From: Bradyrhizobium sp. CCH5-F6
Lineage (GTDB): Bacteria; Pseudomonadota; Alphaproteobacteria; Rhizobiales; Xanthobacteraceae
DNA length: 48,877 bases
Assembly (NCBI RefSeq): GCF_001556045.1
Contig: NZ_LSIC01000064.1
Location: forward strand, 1-48,877
Direction of reading: 5' to 3'
Shown here: piece after piece, positions 24,714-35,600 of the stretch
How the letters are laid out: each line of letters begins with the position of its first letter
Position numbering within the stretch: position 1 is the first letter of the stretch
Notes under the pieces: generated by a model
Told to the model about the DNA's origin: nothing
Database searches by the model: none
Seen by the model: only the letters and a program-made list of their open reading frames with translations
Translations under genes and position numbers: made by a program

Positions 24714-27700
24714 CTAAATAGTGAGCAACTCTTTCAACTGACGCTGAATCGACGCCGAGTCGATGCCGCGCTCTTCGCTAGTCGTCACCAGGGTCCCTGA
24801 CTCGCCGCCGCCTTCCTCACTCGGAAGGACGCCTTGCGCCCGATACCAATCGAGCTTGCTTTGCCAACGGCGGCGATACGCTGGCTCGGCCATCATCCCG
24901 AGGTGTTCTAGAAAAATTCTTTGACCAGTTTCGGCGTCGTCGATCGTGAAGTCCGGATAACGGACGCTTCCGTCACGACCGGTAAAGGGCTGCTCGTAAG
25001 CATACGGGATCTCAAGCCCGTGAAGCAGATTCGCGATTATTACCTCCGACTTTGATCGGACGAGCTCGCCCCTGGCGGTGCGGTGAATCAATCCGTCTTC
25101 AAGGAACTTGCCGACGTATTCGACCGGCCTCGGGTCTCTGAACAGGTTAGTGATTCGGCGGAATGTCTCCGAATGCTCAGCAGATGATAGCTTCAGAAGG
25201 GAACGCACGTCGCCTTGATGAAGGATAACCACATGCTCCCGTTGGCGGGTCAGAGCTGTGTAGAGCAATTCTCGGGACAGCAGCCGACACGGATTTGGGA
25301 CCACCACAAAGGTAACACCGAACTCACTGCCCTGGGCTTTGTGAATGGTTAGCGCATAAGCTAACTCCAGAGGCGCATCGCCTTCGTCGCCGAAATCACG
25401 CTCTGCGAACCCGTATTTGAAGCCGAGCTGAGACGAAAACTCGACCTCCATCTTCCAAGGCAAGCCCTTCGGCTTCCAATTTCTTCCCTTGAATTGCCCC
25501 ACGACGAGTCCGATTTCGCCGTTGGCCAAATAGGGTTTGTCGACCTTGGGATACACGTCGTAGCGTCGCGCATTTGAAATATTGATGACCTTGTCCCCGT
25601 ACAGAATGCCTTGTGGTCCTAAAGGCTTACACGTCTTACGGTCCCAATGCTTTTCGGGCTCTGCCCAGGCGCGAGACTGTCGGCGAAACGATTTCTGCAA
25701 CCATCGGTTCAGACCATCGACGCCGGTCTCACCTGCGCGCACCGGCGATAGGATTTGCCAGGATTCGACGTCGACGCCCCCGCCCTTGCGGCGCTCGACG
25801 CCCTCCGCGTCTGGCTCATTCCTCGAAAGATTGAAATACACAACATCGTTGTAGAGGCGACCTCCCAAGCTTACTTCAAAGCATGCACTGTCAGCAGCAC
25901 CGGCCGGGACTTCGCCTTCTGCTATCGTGCGGACTGCAGTCTTGATCTCCGCGAGTAGTTTCGATTGGAGATCAACATCGCTCTCCCATCGGATTGCGCG
26001 GATACCGACGGCTTTGCCGGACGCCAATCGATCCCACGCTTCATCTGCGCCGGGATCTGGCGCTTCATTTCCGAACCAACGAGAGAGAATGATGTCATCC
26101 CGCACGCCGCGAGTGCTCGCGTTCATCTGCTCGGTCTGGCGGCGGACGATCTTCAGTTCGGCATAGCCTCGCGGCCCTTTTGAGGCTTCTTTCGAGCCGC
26201 TCGCTGCAACAAATGCGACAATATCGACGAATGGCCGTCCGGCTCCTATTGGCGGCAGTTGTCTGGGATCGCCTACAAGAATCAAACGTTCCACTGCAGT
26301 GGTCTCGATAGCATCAAGAGTCGCAGCAAGCTGATCTTCGGTTAACATCGACGATTCATCGATGACCACAGTCTTGAAGCCACGCTCTCGGTTAGGAGCG
26401 TCCGTGACGCTGTACCTACCCGTTTCCGGATTATATCGCCCGAGACCCAACAGGAATTGTGCGAGCGTAAACGCTTGAGCGCTCTTCGCACGCTTCTGCA
26501 TCTGGACCCGCGCCTTGCCTGTCGGCGCGAGCAGAAGGACGCCGCCTTCGGCGATAGACGAAAGGGAAAGCAGCGCGGTGAGAAGACTCGTCTTACCGGT
26601 GCCTGCCGGACCGATTAGCACTGAGAATCTCGACCGATAAAGCTCCTCTAGCGCAGCCGCTTTCTCGCGCCGGGCGAGCTCTTCCGTGTCAGGATCTGTC
26701 GCTTCCGCAAAGGGCGGCAGCTGTTCATCTATCAGCGCACGCCATTCATACTCGCCTCCGTGGATCTTACCCGCCAGACGTCGCTTCACGCGGGCAGCAA
26801 TTAGCTCTCGGGATCGATCGTATTCTTTCAACTGCCAGGCAGGAGCGCCATCTGCCATCTGCGCCGGCGTCAAGCGCTCGTGCAAAGACGTGCCAAATGT
26901 CTCCACCCAATCGCCGCCTATACTGCAACCAGGTACAACGTCCAAATCTCGCACCCTCTGAACGAGCCATGACTGTGGCAAGAGGGTGTGCCCTTGACCG
27001 GCCCCTTCGTCGAGCGTTGCCATACATAATGCCCGAACACGCCGAGGGTCGATGGCCTCAGAGCAACGCGATGGTTCTGGAATCGGCAAGGCTTCCGATA
27101 CTGTAGCGTCGGGGAAAAGACCGCGATCGACTGTTCTCACCGAAATCGGGTCGATGCGCGGCCTATCGTCCTCGAAGCACCGATATGGATTGGCAATAAT
27201 CTCCGTATCACTTGCCACAATTCCCGCGCGGACGCGTTCTTCTGGCACAAACCAACGCGTCGCTTGGTAGGACGAGATCTCGAAGCGCGCAAGCAGCTTC
27301 AACAAAGCGCGCCGTTCTGGCTTAAGGCCGTCCCACAGTTTTGCGGCACTTGGGCCTATGGTGGATCCGAGGTCGGCCGGCAGCGGCTTTGGATCGTGAA
27401 GGATTTTGTCGACCGCCGGCCAGGGATCCCGGACTTCGTTAGAACCATCCGCGTGAAGCCGCTGTCCAATGGCGTGCGCAATCAAAGTCCCATGGGTCAG
27501 TCCAAAAGCCGTTAGGGCTGAGCCGAGTCCGGGAAACGCCCCTCGAAGGCGCCATAGCCGATTAAGTTGCGCATCAACCCAAGCGCGAGCGATGGGCCAA
27601 TCGCCTGGCACCAGCTTCTCCAGCTTCTCCAGCTTCTCCAGCAAAGAAGCGCATGAGAGAAGGACAGTGATGGCCTGATCGTGAGTGACATGCTCGGACC

Positions 27701-28538
27701 CCATCGAAAACGCATCCCGATGCTCATCGGGAGCATGCAGGACCAAGCTCGCCAGATCGACGTTCGGATCCTTTGCCGCAAGTTCGAGCAGATCGTGATA
27801 GGGCAGTAGAAAACCGTCGCCAATCGTCGGACGAATGGAATGATGTAGATTACCCTCCCACAAAACACAGCGCATCGCGTCAGACGGCGCATCTTTCCCA
27901 TAAACGTACTCGACCGGGGGGTCGACCTTGAGAACGCGACCAATGCCAACAATAACCCGCCTGCCGTCTTCCGTCAGTGGAGTCCGCTTTGCGTAGAAAA
28001 AGACCAGAGATTCTTCGGGCTTGACCGCTCCAAAAAATGTCTCCAGCATCGCGAGCTGATTGCGGCGTTCCTGCACCCACAACTTGTCAAACGTAAGGTT
28101 TGGCTCGACTTCAGGCCGGAAGCCAATCTTGTACTGCTCCGCCTTGGCCGGAATGCCTGTTTCTGCTTCCTTCATCATCCACGCAAAAGGAACTGCCGCC
28201 GCGGAATATGCGGGGTGATGGAATTGACTGCCCCTAAAATGTTTGTAAAGCGGATCGTGGCTATAGGGATGTTTCACATTGCGCGAATAGCCGAAGGGCG
28301 ACATGAAAGCGCCCCGCTCCGCAGCGCAAGCTGGCAATCCGGCTCCGTCCGTGTTCCAGGCATTGCCTGCGATCCCAGCTTCAAAATCATCTTCTTTCGT
28401 TTCGGCAATCCGAGGGAGGATCAAACACGACGTATTGCCGCGCGGATTGGTGCACACTTTGCCTGCCCATCGCCCATCGTGCCACGGCACACGAACGGAA
28501 ACGTGCATTGTCGGCAACTGCCTCGCGCCTTGGATCAT
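24714..28538 (-). CDS. RecD-like helicase with C-terminal PD-(D/E)XK-like nuclease
   Basis: This 1274-aa protein has an unrecognised N-terminal region of ~630 aa and a superfamily 1 helicase core: Walker A GPAGTGKTSLL (~641-651), VVIDESSML (~724), VGDPRQLPP, ALTIHKAQGSEFG (~1063) and YTALTRQREHV (~1096), as in RecD/TraI-type 5'-3' helicases. The C-terminal ~110 aa resemble a PD-(D/E)XK nuclease (RSKSEVIIANLL, YPDFTIDD, IFLEHLG). It ends the minus-strand defence operon, starting 86 nt after the methyltransferase stop. ATG 28538 has a G-rich site before it; ATG 28508 (MHVSVRVPW) is an alternative. It is likely the DNA-processing effector. Confidence 0.82.
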   Translation of the reverse strand: MIQGARQLPTMHVSVRVPWHDGRWAGKVCTNPRGNTSCLILPRIAETKEDDFEAGIAGNAWNTDGAGLPACAAERGAFMSPFGYSRNVKHPYSHDPLYKHFRGSQFHHPAYSAAAVPFAWMMKEAETGIPAKAEQYKIGFRPEVEPNLTFDKLWVQERRNQLAMLETFFGAVKPEESLVFFYAKRTPLTEDGRRVIVGIGRVLKVDPPVEYVYGKDAPSDAMRCVLWEGNLHHSIRPTIGDGFLLPYHDLLELAAKDPNVDLASLVLHAPDEHRDAFSMGSEHVTHDQAITVLLSCASLLEKLEKLEKLVPGDWPIARAWVDAQLNRLWRLRGAFPGLGSALTAFGLTHGTLIAHAIGQRLHADGSNEVRDPWPAVDKILHDPKPLPADLGSTIGPSAAKLWDGLKPERRALLKLLARFEISSYQATRWFVPEERVRAGIVASDTEIIANPYRCFEDDRPRIDPISVRTVDRGLFPDATVSEALPIPEPSRCSEAIDPRRVRALCMATLDEGAGQGHTLLPQSWLVQRVRDLDVVPGCSIGGDWVETFGTSLHERLTPAQMADGAPAWQLKEYDRSRELIAARVKRRLAGKIHGGEYEWRALIDEQLPPFAEATDPDTEELARREKAAALEELYRSRFSVLIGPAGTGKTSLLTALLSLSSIAEGGVLLLAPTGKARVQMQKRAKSAQAFTLAQFLLGLGRYNPETGRYSVTDAPNRERGFKTVVIDESSMLTEDQLAATLDAIETTAVERLILVGDPRQLPPIGAGRPFVDIVAFVAASGSKEASKGPRGYAELKIVRRQTEQMNASTRGVRDDIILSRWFGNEAPDPGADEAWDRLASGKAVGIRAIRWESDVDLQSKLLAEIKTAVRTIAEGEVPAGAADSACFEVSLGGRLYNDVVYFNLSRNEPDAEGVERRKGGGVDVESWQILSPVRAGETGVDGLNRWLQKSFRRQSRAWAEPEKHWDRKTCKPLGPQGILYGDKVINISNARRYDVYPKVDKPYLANGEIGLVVGQFKGRNWKPKGLPWKMEVEFSSQLGFKYGFAERDFGDEGDAPLELAYALTIHKAQGSEFGVTFVVVPNPCRLLSRELLYTALTRQREHVVILHQGDVRSLLKLSSAEHSETFRRITNLFRDPRPVEYVGKFLEDGLIHRTARGELVRSKSEVIIANLLHGLEIPYAYEQPFTGRDGSVRYPDFTIDDAETGQRIFLEHLGMMAEPAYRRRWQSKLDWYRAQGVLPSEEGGGESGTLVTTSEERGIDSASIQRQLKELLTI
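27611..27642. repeat. In-frame 9-bp tandem repeat inside the helicase gene
   Basis: CCAGCTTCT is repeated 3.5 times and encodes EKLEKLEKL in the helicase-nuclease N-terminal region. Copy-number change would add or remove three residues (Leu-Glu-Lys) without shifting the frame. Confidence 0.85.
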
Positions 28539-28624
28539 AAGCCCCCCCTTTACGACGAATGTTTTTTAGCGCTCACCAAAGCCCTATTGGAGCGGACCAT
28601 CACGCCACCGGTGAACCAGAGGGC

Positions 28625-31600
28625 TCAATCGGATCTTCGAATCTCTGAACCAGCACTCTCCAACCGGCCCTCTCGCAGCAATCCATTGATCAAAGATCGC
28701 GCCGCGTCTTCTATCGCTGGCCCAGTCCGGCGGAATCCCATCCACCGAGCGAACGAGCGGACAGCCTCTTCGCGCGGGGTCCACTGCCGCCCCTGCAAAG
28801 AAGCCAAGAATTGCTCCTTCAGAAAGTCGCGGTCGTACTCTTCAATTGCTCGCGCAAATAGACGCACCACCCCGCGATCACTCGCGGTAATTCCGCGTCG
28901 TACAGCCGCCCGCATGGCACCATCGAGTTCGTCGTAAATCCGCGCTCCTGTGCGTTCGTAACCCAACTCTCGCGCAAGCGCGTCGATCGCCGCGTCCCGT
29001 TCTCGCTCCTGCCCGTCGCCGAACAGATTGCGAATCCTGCAAATCAAGTCCTCACGGACCAACTCGTCGGATTCGCTACCCCGAACATCGAGCCCACCCG
29101 ATGCAGCCGATTCGTGGGACGTGGTATCGGGTTCTGCTGCTTTCAGAAGTTGCGACGAGACCGTTTGATATATGGGCGCCGCTGGGTTCGAATGCTGCAG
29201 GGTCGTCACACTGCCCGCATCTCCGTCCATGGTGATACTCCGGCCGTGCGCGTTTCCTTCCGCGAATGCACCCGGCCAGCCGCCATCTGCTTCTATGACC
29301 TCGTCAATCCTCTTCATTATCCGGATCGTCTCAGCGAGGGCGACTATGATCTTTTGATAGTGCTCAATTTCCTTCCTAGAGAGCGTGCGGCCCTTGCGGT
29401 CCTTGAGCCACTTCTCGCAAACTTGATAGCCGCCGACACGGAAACTCCAAACGTCCTCCCGCACGCCTTTGAAACCGACGATTTGCGCCTTGTCCACCCA
29501 TACGGTATCGCGCGACCATGAGATTTTTTCGACCTCGGGCTGGCGGCCACCGATAAACTCGGTGATCGGCTTGGTGAGGTTGGGCGACTTCAGCAAGTGT
29601 ATGTCGACAAGATCGCGGCCGAGTCGACTAAGACTGAAAAATAGATCCGGGCTACCGGGGAGCGGAATTCGTGGAAAGTCTATCTTCAAGAACTCCGCAT
29701 AACGAGCACGGAAGCCGGGACCGCTTAGAACGGCGTAGATGTAATGAAACACGTCCTCCGGGCTTACGCCCTCTGGCATTCCATGCGAGTTAGATCGCCT
29801 TAAGCCCAATCTGCGCTGGAGACCCTGCAAGAACTCCGAACCGAGATTTACCTGCTCTTCTAACCGCAGACCCCGTTCGTTTGAACGCAAGTGCAACGGA
29901 AAAACAAAGGCGTTATTAGACGTTTTCGAAGATAGAAGGATTACTTCAGAGAGCGTGTTGCTAACTAACGTATGGCAGAACGCTTCGCCTTTAGTCATGC
30001 GAGAAGTAATCAATGCCAGATTCTTCCCATCAATCATGTGTTGCATGACGGGCCAAGCCATGCCCCAAATCAATGACTCGTGGTAGAATACTCGTCGAAC
30101 ATCGAAGGGGCGATAAAGCAGCGGTTTAATGAAACTAGCGATGTCTTTGACTTGCTTGATTCGTTCACGCGAACGCCGGATATTCCAACCCTTCTTAATC
30201 GGAATGCCAAGTTTCTCACAGGTCGCCTCATCATCCAGTCGTGAATCACGGAATGCCTGAGCGCGTTCGATTATCGGCCCGGATTCGAAGTCGATTACGT
30301 ACGAATCTCGAGCCGTAATCATTCCCACGCTGTGTAGCGGAAAGACGGCCGTCACCTTGGGCCACGATGAGTATTCTCTAGATCCGCCCTGAGAGATAGC
30401 CCGAAACAGAAAGAGATCGGGCTCGCTCGATACGAACTCCCACGTGCATTCGGTAACCGATTTTGAAAGTAAGTATGGATACTTGACAGCATTTCGGTCT
30501 CCCCAGAGATCGCTCTTCCGTATCGAAACACCGCTACTTTCCACTTGCTTATGCTTCGCGCCCAGAAAGATGGCTACGCCAGCGTCTTTGATATCAAAGA
30601 CATTCTGATCATCCGACCCATCTGGCGCCACCTCACCACGATTTACATTTCCATGAAGATCGAGAATCCAAATATTGAGAAAGTTCTGCATTAGCGACCA
30701 TCGCACTCCGCGGAGTGTCGGATTGTCAATGAACCCATGATTACAGATAAGTCCGCAGACGCCCGAACTAGTTGCAGTCAGAGTGTCTTCAACAAATGCA
30801 ATAAACTTGATGTAATCGTCCTGCAGGTTCTTTTCGAGTTGGAGCGCGCCTCGCTCGTCCAACCTCGCGCCGTCAATGAATTTAAACCTAGAGACGAGAT
30901 TACGCGCCTGTGTCGTCAGATTCGCCGAAAGGGCCGAATACGGCGGGTTTCCGATCACCACCGTAAACCGTTGCCTTCGTTTGATCTCGTTCACGGCTTG
31001 AGCTTCGTGCGCAAGCGCTGGAATAGCGAACTCGAATCGACCCGAAAGGTCGTGCTGCGGTTCGAGTGCATTTGTTAGGTAGATACGCGCCCGCTCTTCG
31101 CTGCTAAAACGGTACCCAGTCTCATAGAGCTTGAGCCCAACCTTTAGATGTGCGATCGCATAGGGCGCCATCAACAACTCGTAGCCGTGCAAGCGCGGTA
31201 GCAGATGTTTGGGCACGTATTCGTTCCAAAGCGCGTCGATCTTTCCCTCGCTTAGGTTCTGCGACCTCCACTTGGTTAGCAGCGTCTTGTGAATGAGGTC
31301 GATTACCTCAACGAGGAAGGTGCCGGTGCCGGTCGCGGGATCGAGGATCTGGACGAAGGGCTGATCGGGTGAAACGCCCTCCGGAATGCTAAGCTCACTA
31401 TTGGATTTTATAGCTTCGCCCCAAGAGGTTGTGTCGGCGAGGCCATCCTCCAGACCATATTCAGCGCGCAACAGCGCGTCGACCGACCGTACGATATACG
31501 ACACGACCGGGCGGGGAGTATAAAAGACGCCACGCTGCGCCCGCTTCTTCGCGTCGTATTCCTTGAGGAAAAGCTCGTAGAAGTGAATCACAGGATCTTC

Positions 31601-32650
31601 CTGCGGGTTCCTATCCCCGAAGTCTCGGACGACGGCTTCCATATTAGAATTGTCAAGCAATTCGACGACTTCGCTTACTCCTAGTTCGTCGAAGTCAATA
31701 CCCGGTCCGCCCGCCTTGCCGCGCCGCCCGCCCACATGAAGAAAGGTCTCCATCAGCTCCCGCAAGAACGGATTGGTGCGCATGTGGGCAGCAAAATCGT
31801 CCGTCGTCTTCTTCTCCGGATCGGCGATGCGGGCTGACAGCAAACCATAAGCAATGGTCTGCGCGTACATGTCCGCGAAGCCGTCAGCGTCGAGGTCGTG
31901 GACAAGCGCCTCTTGAAACGCCCTCATCAGCTTGGTGAGTGGGCCGGCTTCCGTTTCGATAGCGAGGGCAGCCTTAATGCGATCACGGATGGCGCGTGCC
32001 ATCTCGGCCAGACGAATAGATAGCTGTTGCGATGTTGTAACAACCTCGCGGTGGCGCAAGTTGAAGGCTGTGCGCCAACCTCTTCGCCAAGCCTCCACGT
32101 CTTCATCGTCGTCCGGCCAAGCCAGGTGCTCCGTCAGCTCCTTGGCTACATTATCGAGGTGAAGTGCCGTATCGAGATTGTCCCAGCCCAACACCTTGAG
32201 CGTAGGCAAATCGTGACCATCTTCCGCCCTTGAAAAGTGCGCGAAGCTAATCTGTCGCTCGTCGCCCTCGCCGTAGTTTGAGATGAACAGCAAGTCATCC
32301 GCCGCCCAGGCTGCCCGCTCCGCACTGTTAGCAGAAGGCCGCTTCTTTAGCGCGACTTGGCTAAGGATGCGGCGCAACGCGACGACAGGCAGATTTTTCG
32401 GTTCGAACTTTACAAAAAAGATGCCCCACGGCTGCTTGGATGAGAGCGGGCGCAGACGCTTGATCTCCTGGATCTTCGCGGCATTCTGAGCGTCAATACC
32501 AAGCTCAGCGGCCGTGAAGTCGTAGAACAGATCGTTTACGTCCTCGAACGAGTCTCGGGCAATGGGCCATCCCATCTCATCGCGAAGGTAAGCGATTAGC
32601 TGGTCGAAGCGTTTGATCTTCGCAAGCGCAGTACGGTGATCGGTCGCCAT
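28625..32650 (-). CDS. N6-adenine DNA methyltransferase, Type ISP-like
   Basis: This 1341-aa protein has the SAM-binding motif DPATGTGTFLVEVID (~437-451) and catalytic motif GNPPYS (~565) of gamma-class N6-adenine methyltransferases. The flanking sequence (RGVFYTPRPVVSYIVRSVD, GYELLMAPYAIAHLKVGL) is typical of the methylase part of Type ISP restriction enzymes. A target-recognition region probably follows (~650-1100). The last ~150 aa look like a separate helical domain (IRNLFGDGQERERDAAIDAL, twice-repeated ELGYERTG/WMGFRRTG motifs). There is no helicase or nuclease motif of its own; those are on neighbouring genes. It begins 4 nt after the upstream PLD-helicase stop. It likely marks self DNA for this locus. 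Confidence 0.88.
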   Translation of the reverse strand: MATDHRTALAKIKRFDQLIAYLRDEMGWPIARDSFEDVNDLFYDFTAAELGIDAQNAAKIQEIKRLRPLSSKQPWGIFFVKFEPKNLPVVALRRILSQVALKKRPSANSAERAAWAADDLLFISNYGEGDERQISFAHFSRAEDGHDLPTLKVLGWDNLDTALHLDNVAKELTEHLAWPDDDEDVEAWRRGWRTAFNLRHREVVTTSQQLSIRLAEMARAIRDRIKAALAIETEAGPLTKLMRAFQEALVHDLDADGFADMYAQTIAYGLLSARIADPEKKTTDDFAAHMRTNPFLRELMETFLHVGGRRGKAGGPGIDFDELGVSEVVELLDNSNMEAVVRDFGDRNPQEDPVIHFYELFLKEYDAKKRAQRGVFYTPRPVVSYIVRSVDALLRAEYGLEDGLADTTSWGEAIKSNSELSIPEGVSPDQPFVQILDPATGTGTFLVEVIDLIHKTLLTKWRSQNLSEGKIDALWNEYVPKHLLPRLHGYELLMAPYAIAHLKVGLKLYETGYRFSSEERARIYLTNALEPQHDLSGRFEFAIPALAHEAQAVNEIKRRQRFTVVIGNPPYSALSANLTTQARNLVSRFKFIDGARLDERGALQLEKNLQDDYIKFIAFVEDTLTATSSGVCGLICNHGFIDNPTLRGVRWSLMQNFLNIWILDLHGNVNRGEVAPDGSDDQNVFDIKDAGVAIFLGAKHKQVESSGVSIRKSDLWGDRNAVKYPYLLSKSVTECTWEFVSSEPDLFLFRAISQGGSREYSSWPKVTAVFPLHSVGMITARDSYVIDFESGPIIERAQAFRDSRLDDEATCEKLGIPIKKGWNIRRSRERIKQVKDIASFIKPLLYRPFDVRRVFYHESLIWGMAWPVMQHMIDGKNLALITSRMTKGEAFCHTLVSNTLSEVILLSSKTSNNAFVFPLHLRSNERGLRLEEQVNLGSEFLQGLQRRLGLRRSNSHGMPEGVSPEDVFHYIYAVLSGPGFRARYAEFLKIDFPRIPLPGSPDLFFSLSRLGRDLVDIHLLKSPNLTKPITEFIGGRQPEVEKISWSRDTVWVDKAQIVGFKGVREDVWSFRVGGYQVCEKWLKDRKGRTLSRKEIEHYQKIIVALAETIRIMKRIDEVIEADGGWPGAFAEGNAHGRSITMDGDAGSVTTLQHSNPAAPIYQTVSSQLLKAAEPDTTSHESAASGGLDVRGSESDELVREDLICRIRNLFGDGQERERDAAIDALARELGYERTGARIYDELDGAMRAAVRRGITASDRGVVRLFARAIEEYDRDFLKEQFLASLQGRQWTPREEAVRSFARWMGFRRTGPAIEDAARSLINGLLREGRLESAGSEIRRSD

Positions 32651-32654
32651 ATGC

Positions 32655-35600
32655 TTAGCCCTCGTTGAGTTCCATCCAACACTTGAGTGCCGGCTTCACA
32701 CCCACCGGGGCATCCACCCGTTTGAGGTACGTGTTCTTGATATGCTTCTCGATCTTGCCACGGAGATCGATCAATATCTTTTCGTCCATCTTACAATGCC
32801 GCGGCGTCTCCGCTCCGGAGCGAATGCTGGCGACGATCTCACCTGGTTCTTCCAGAATGGTATTTCGGTCGAGGTCATACAGATACCAACGAGCCGTACC
32901 GGCTTCATGGGAGAATTCCCCGGTCTCTTTGTCGAGTGCCGGCAAACTGTAGCAAAAGAAAACACCGGCCGCGCCTTTCCGCGGCCGTTGCCTCCCGCTG
33001 AAAAATCCGCCCGGCATTCCCCTGAGGCGATCCTGAAGCGCTGGATCACTCAAAAGCAGCGATTGATATTCGAGGTGCATTTCCTCAATCGCCGTTTTGG
33101 TCCCCTCATAGGCGTGATTGAACTCCTTGAGCGCATCATAGTCGTCATCGGGCCGCAGAAGTTTCTTTCCCTCAATTCCGAAAGTCTTCGAAATCAGCAG
33201 CGTCTTCTGAGTCACCTTGGTGTACAACGTCAGAATTGCATTCAATTCGTCTGGGGGTAGAAAATTCCAGAAACTCACCTTGCCTCGCGACGAGGCGACA
33301 TCCGGATGATCGCCTATAAGGCGCCTTTCGACTTCTGGATTCATTCGACGATCAACACGGCCAATGCGTTGCATCAGTCGAACCGGATTCCAGTGAATGT
33401 CGTAGTTGATCATCCGGGACGCATCTTGGAGGTTCAGGCCCTCTGAAAGAACGTCCGTTGAAATCAACACTCGGATTTCGTCGCGACCGCTGTCGAGCAA
33501 CATCTTACTCGTGTGCGCATTGTAGTACGGGGAGAACCGTTGGATGACATCCGCACGATTTGTCTTCGTTGCGCTGTCAACCTCCGCGACTCCCGTAATG
33601 CCGGCCGCCTCCAATTGACGCTTCAAATAGCGGGCAGTATCGGCGAATTCGGTAAAGATCAGAACTTTCTGTCCGGCCAGCTCCTTTGATTTCAGAAGAC
33701 GGATGAGCTTCTGCAGTTTGTCATCGTGTTTCGTTTCGAACTTTCTGGCCTCCTCTATGAACTGGACGATCTGATCCAGGTCTAGGAACGTCTCTGACAT
33801 CATCTCCGCGACGTCATAATCCTCTCTCTTGAGGTGCTCCACTGCATCGAGCATCTCTTGCGGTACGACATCATCGTCAAGATCGCTATCTTCGTCTGGC
33901 CAGAGTTCGAGCTGCCGGGCTGCGGCATAGCCCAGGACCTCAGCATTCTGAGATTTCCAACGTTCGAGACGTCGCTTCTCCGACTCGGTTTCACTGTGCA
34001 CCTCAAGAAATGCCAGCAACTTCCGGAGCAACCGATCACACGATAGCTCGAACGCAGCGACGGAGCTTTCAAATCGCTTGAGAAAATTGGTCCTGATGAG
34101 ACCAACGACCTGTTCTTGTCGCCCCTCTTCAAGGGGATCTATGCTCTTATCGCTGCCCTTATACCAGGCGAGAGGGTAATACATGGGCAGGGTAAACAAC
34201 GGTTTCTTACGGGTGAATGCTTTCTCAAACATCTCCAGCAAGCGCCCGTACGTCTTCCGAATGGAATACTCGGCGACTTGGGGCGGCCTTCGATCTGGGA
34301 ACACCGCCGCGTTATTCGACTCGCGCATCTGGCTTTCGCGCGCGTAAGCCCTGCTTCTCTGCACTACGAGACTCTTAAAAATCTCATCGCTCGCGAGAAA
34401 TTCCTGCACCTCGCCAATATGACCCGACACATCCGCGACTTCAGGGCCGACCGATTTTCGCAATTGCTTTTCGATGTTGTTGAAGTGCGATCGGAGGTTA
34501 TTAACACCAAGCGTTCGGGCGAAATAGGCTTCGTCCCGCCGAGTGAACAGCTCCGCCATATGACGAAAATCACTGATACGGTTATTGATCGGTGTGGCCG
34601 TGAGCATGAAGACGCTCTTCGGACGCACCGTCGAATCCAAGAGATCGTAGAGCTGATAATATCGTGACGGAAGGCTCGCGCCGTCCGACGACCTGCGAAC
34701 TCCCGGGTTGCGAAAATGATGAGCTTCGTCGATGATGACGACATCGGCCAATTCTGCAATACGACGAAATCGCTCCGGGAATTCACCCTTCCGCCCGAGA
34801 TCAGTATGGCTGAACACTGCCAAATTACTGAAGTCGGCGTTACCCCCCACTCCGCCAATATGAGGGAGATATTGTCGCAGATGAGGATCCCAAACGCCGT
34901 CCTTGGCAGCCTTCGGCGCAAATAGCACGACGCGTTTCCCTTCGTGTAAAACCAGACGTTCGATCAGCATTAGCCCAACGAAGGTTTTGCCTAGGCCGAC
35001 GCCGTCACAGAGAAACGCTCCTCCATGTTGCCTTGCGATCTTCATCAAGGCCCAATACGCCTCCTTCTGGTAACGATCGATCCTCGAGAACATCTTCGAG
35101 CGCGTCTCGTCCCACTCGGTCGCGGTCAGTTCGTGACCACGGAAGAATTCGTGCAACGACTTGGCGTAGACATCGAAAGGCGAGTAGAGCCGCACATGGC
35201 GCGATATCGCCTCAAAAATGAGATCGGTTACGTCAACCGCTTCATTCCAGTGGGCATCAAACCACTCCTGGAGCTGGGTGACCTCGCGCGCGCTTTGGAT
35301 CTGAACGTTAAGTTCAATATTCTTGGTCAAGCCCGGCATCGTGAAATTGCTTGACCCAACCAACGCTTGCGAGCCGACGACATCAAGCCTCGCGTGTGTA
35401 ATATACGTCTTGGCGTGAAACTTATCACGGTCATAGACCCGACACTCGATCTGCCGGGACTGCAGTGCAGTTAGAATCGCCGGCACACCTCGGAGAAACG
35501 GGTTTGGTTCTTTCGTCGCTTCCAGGCTTCTGTCGAGCTCATCAACCGCCTTTTTGACTACAGTGTCCAAGAAGGCCTTTCTCGTTCGATGCGAGGTGTC

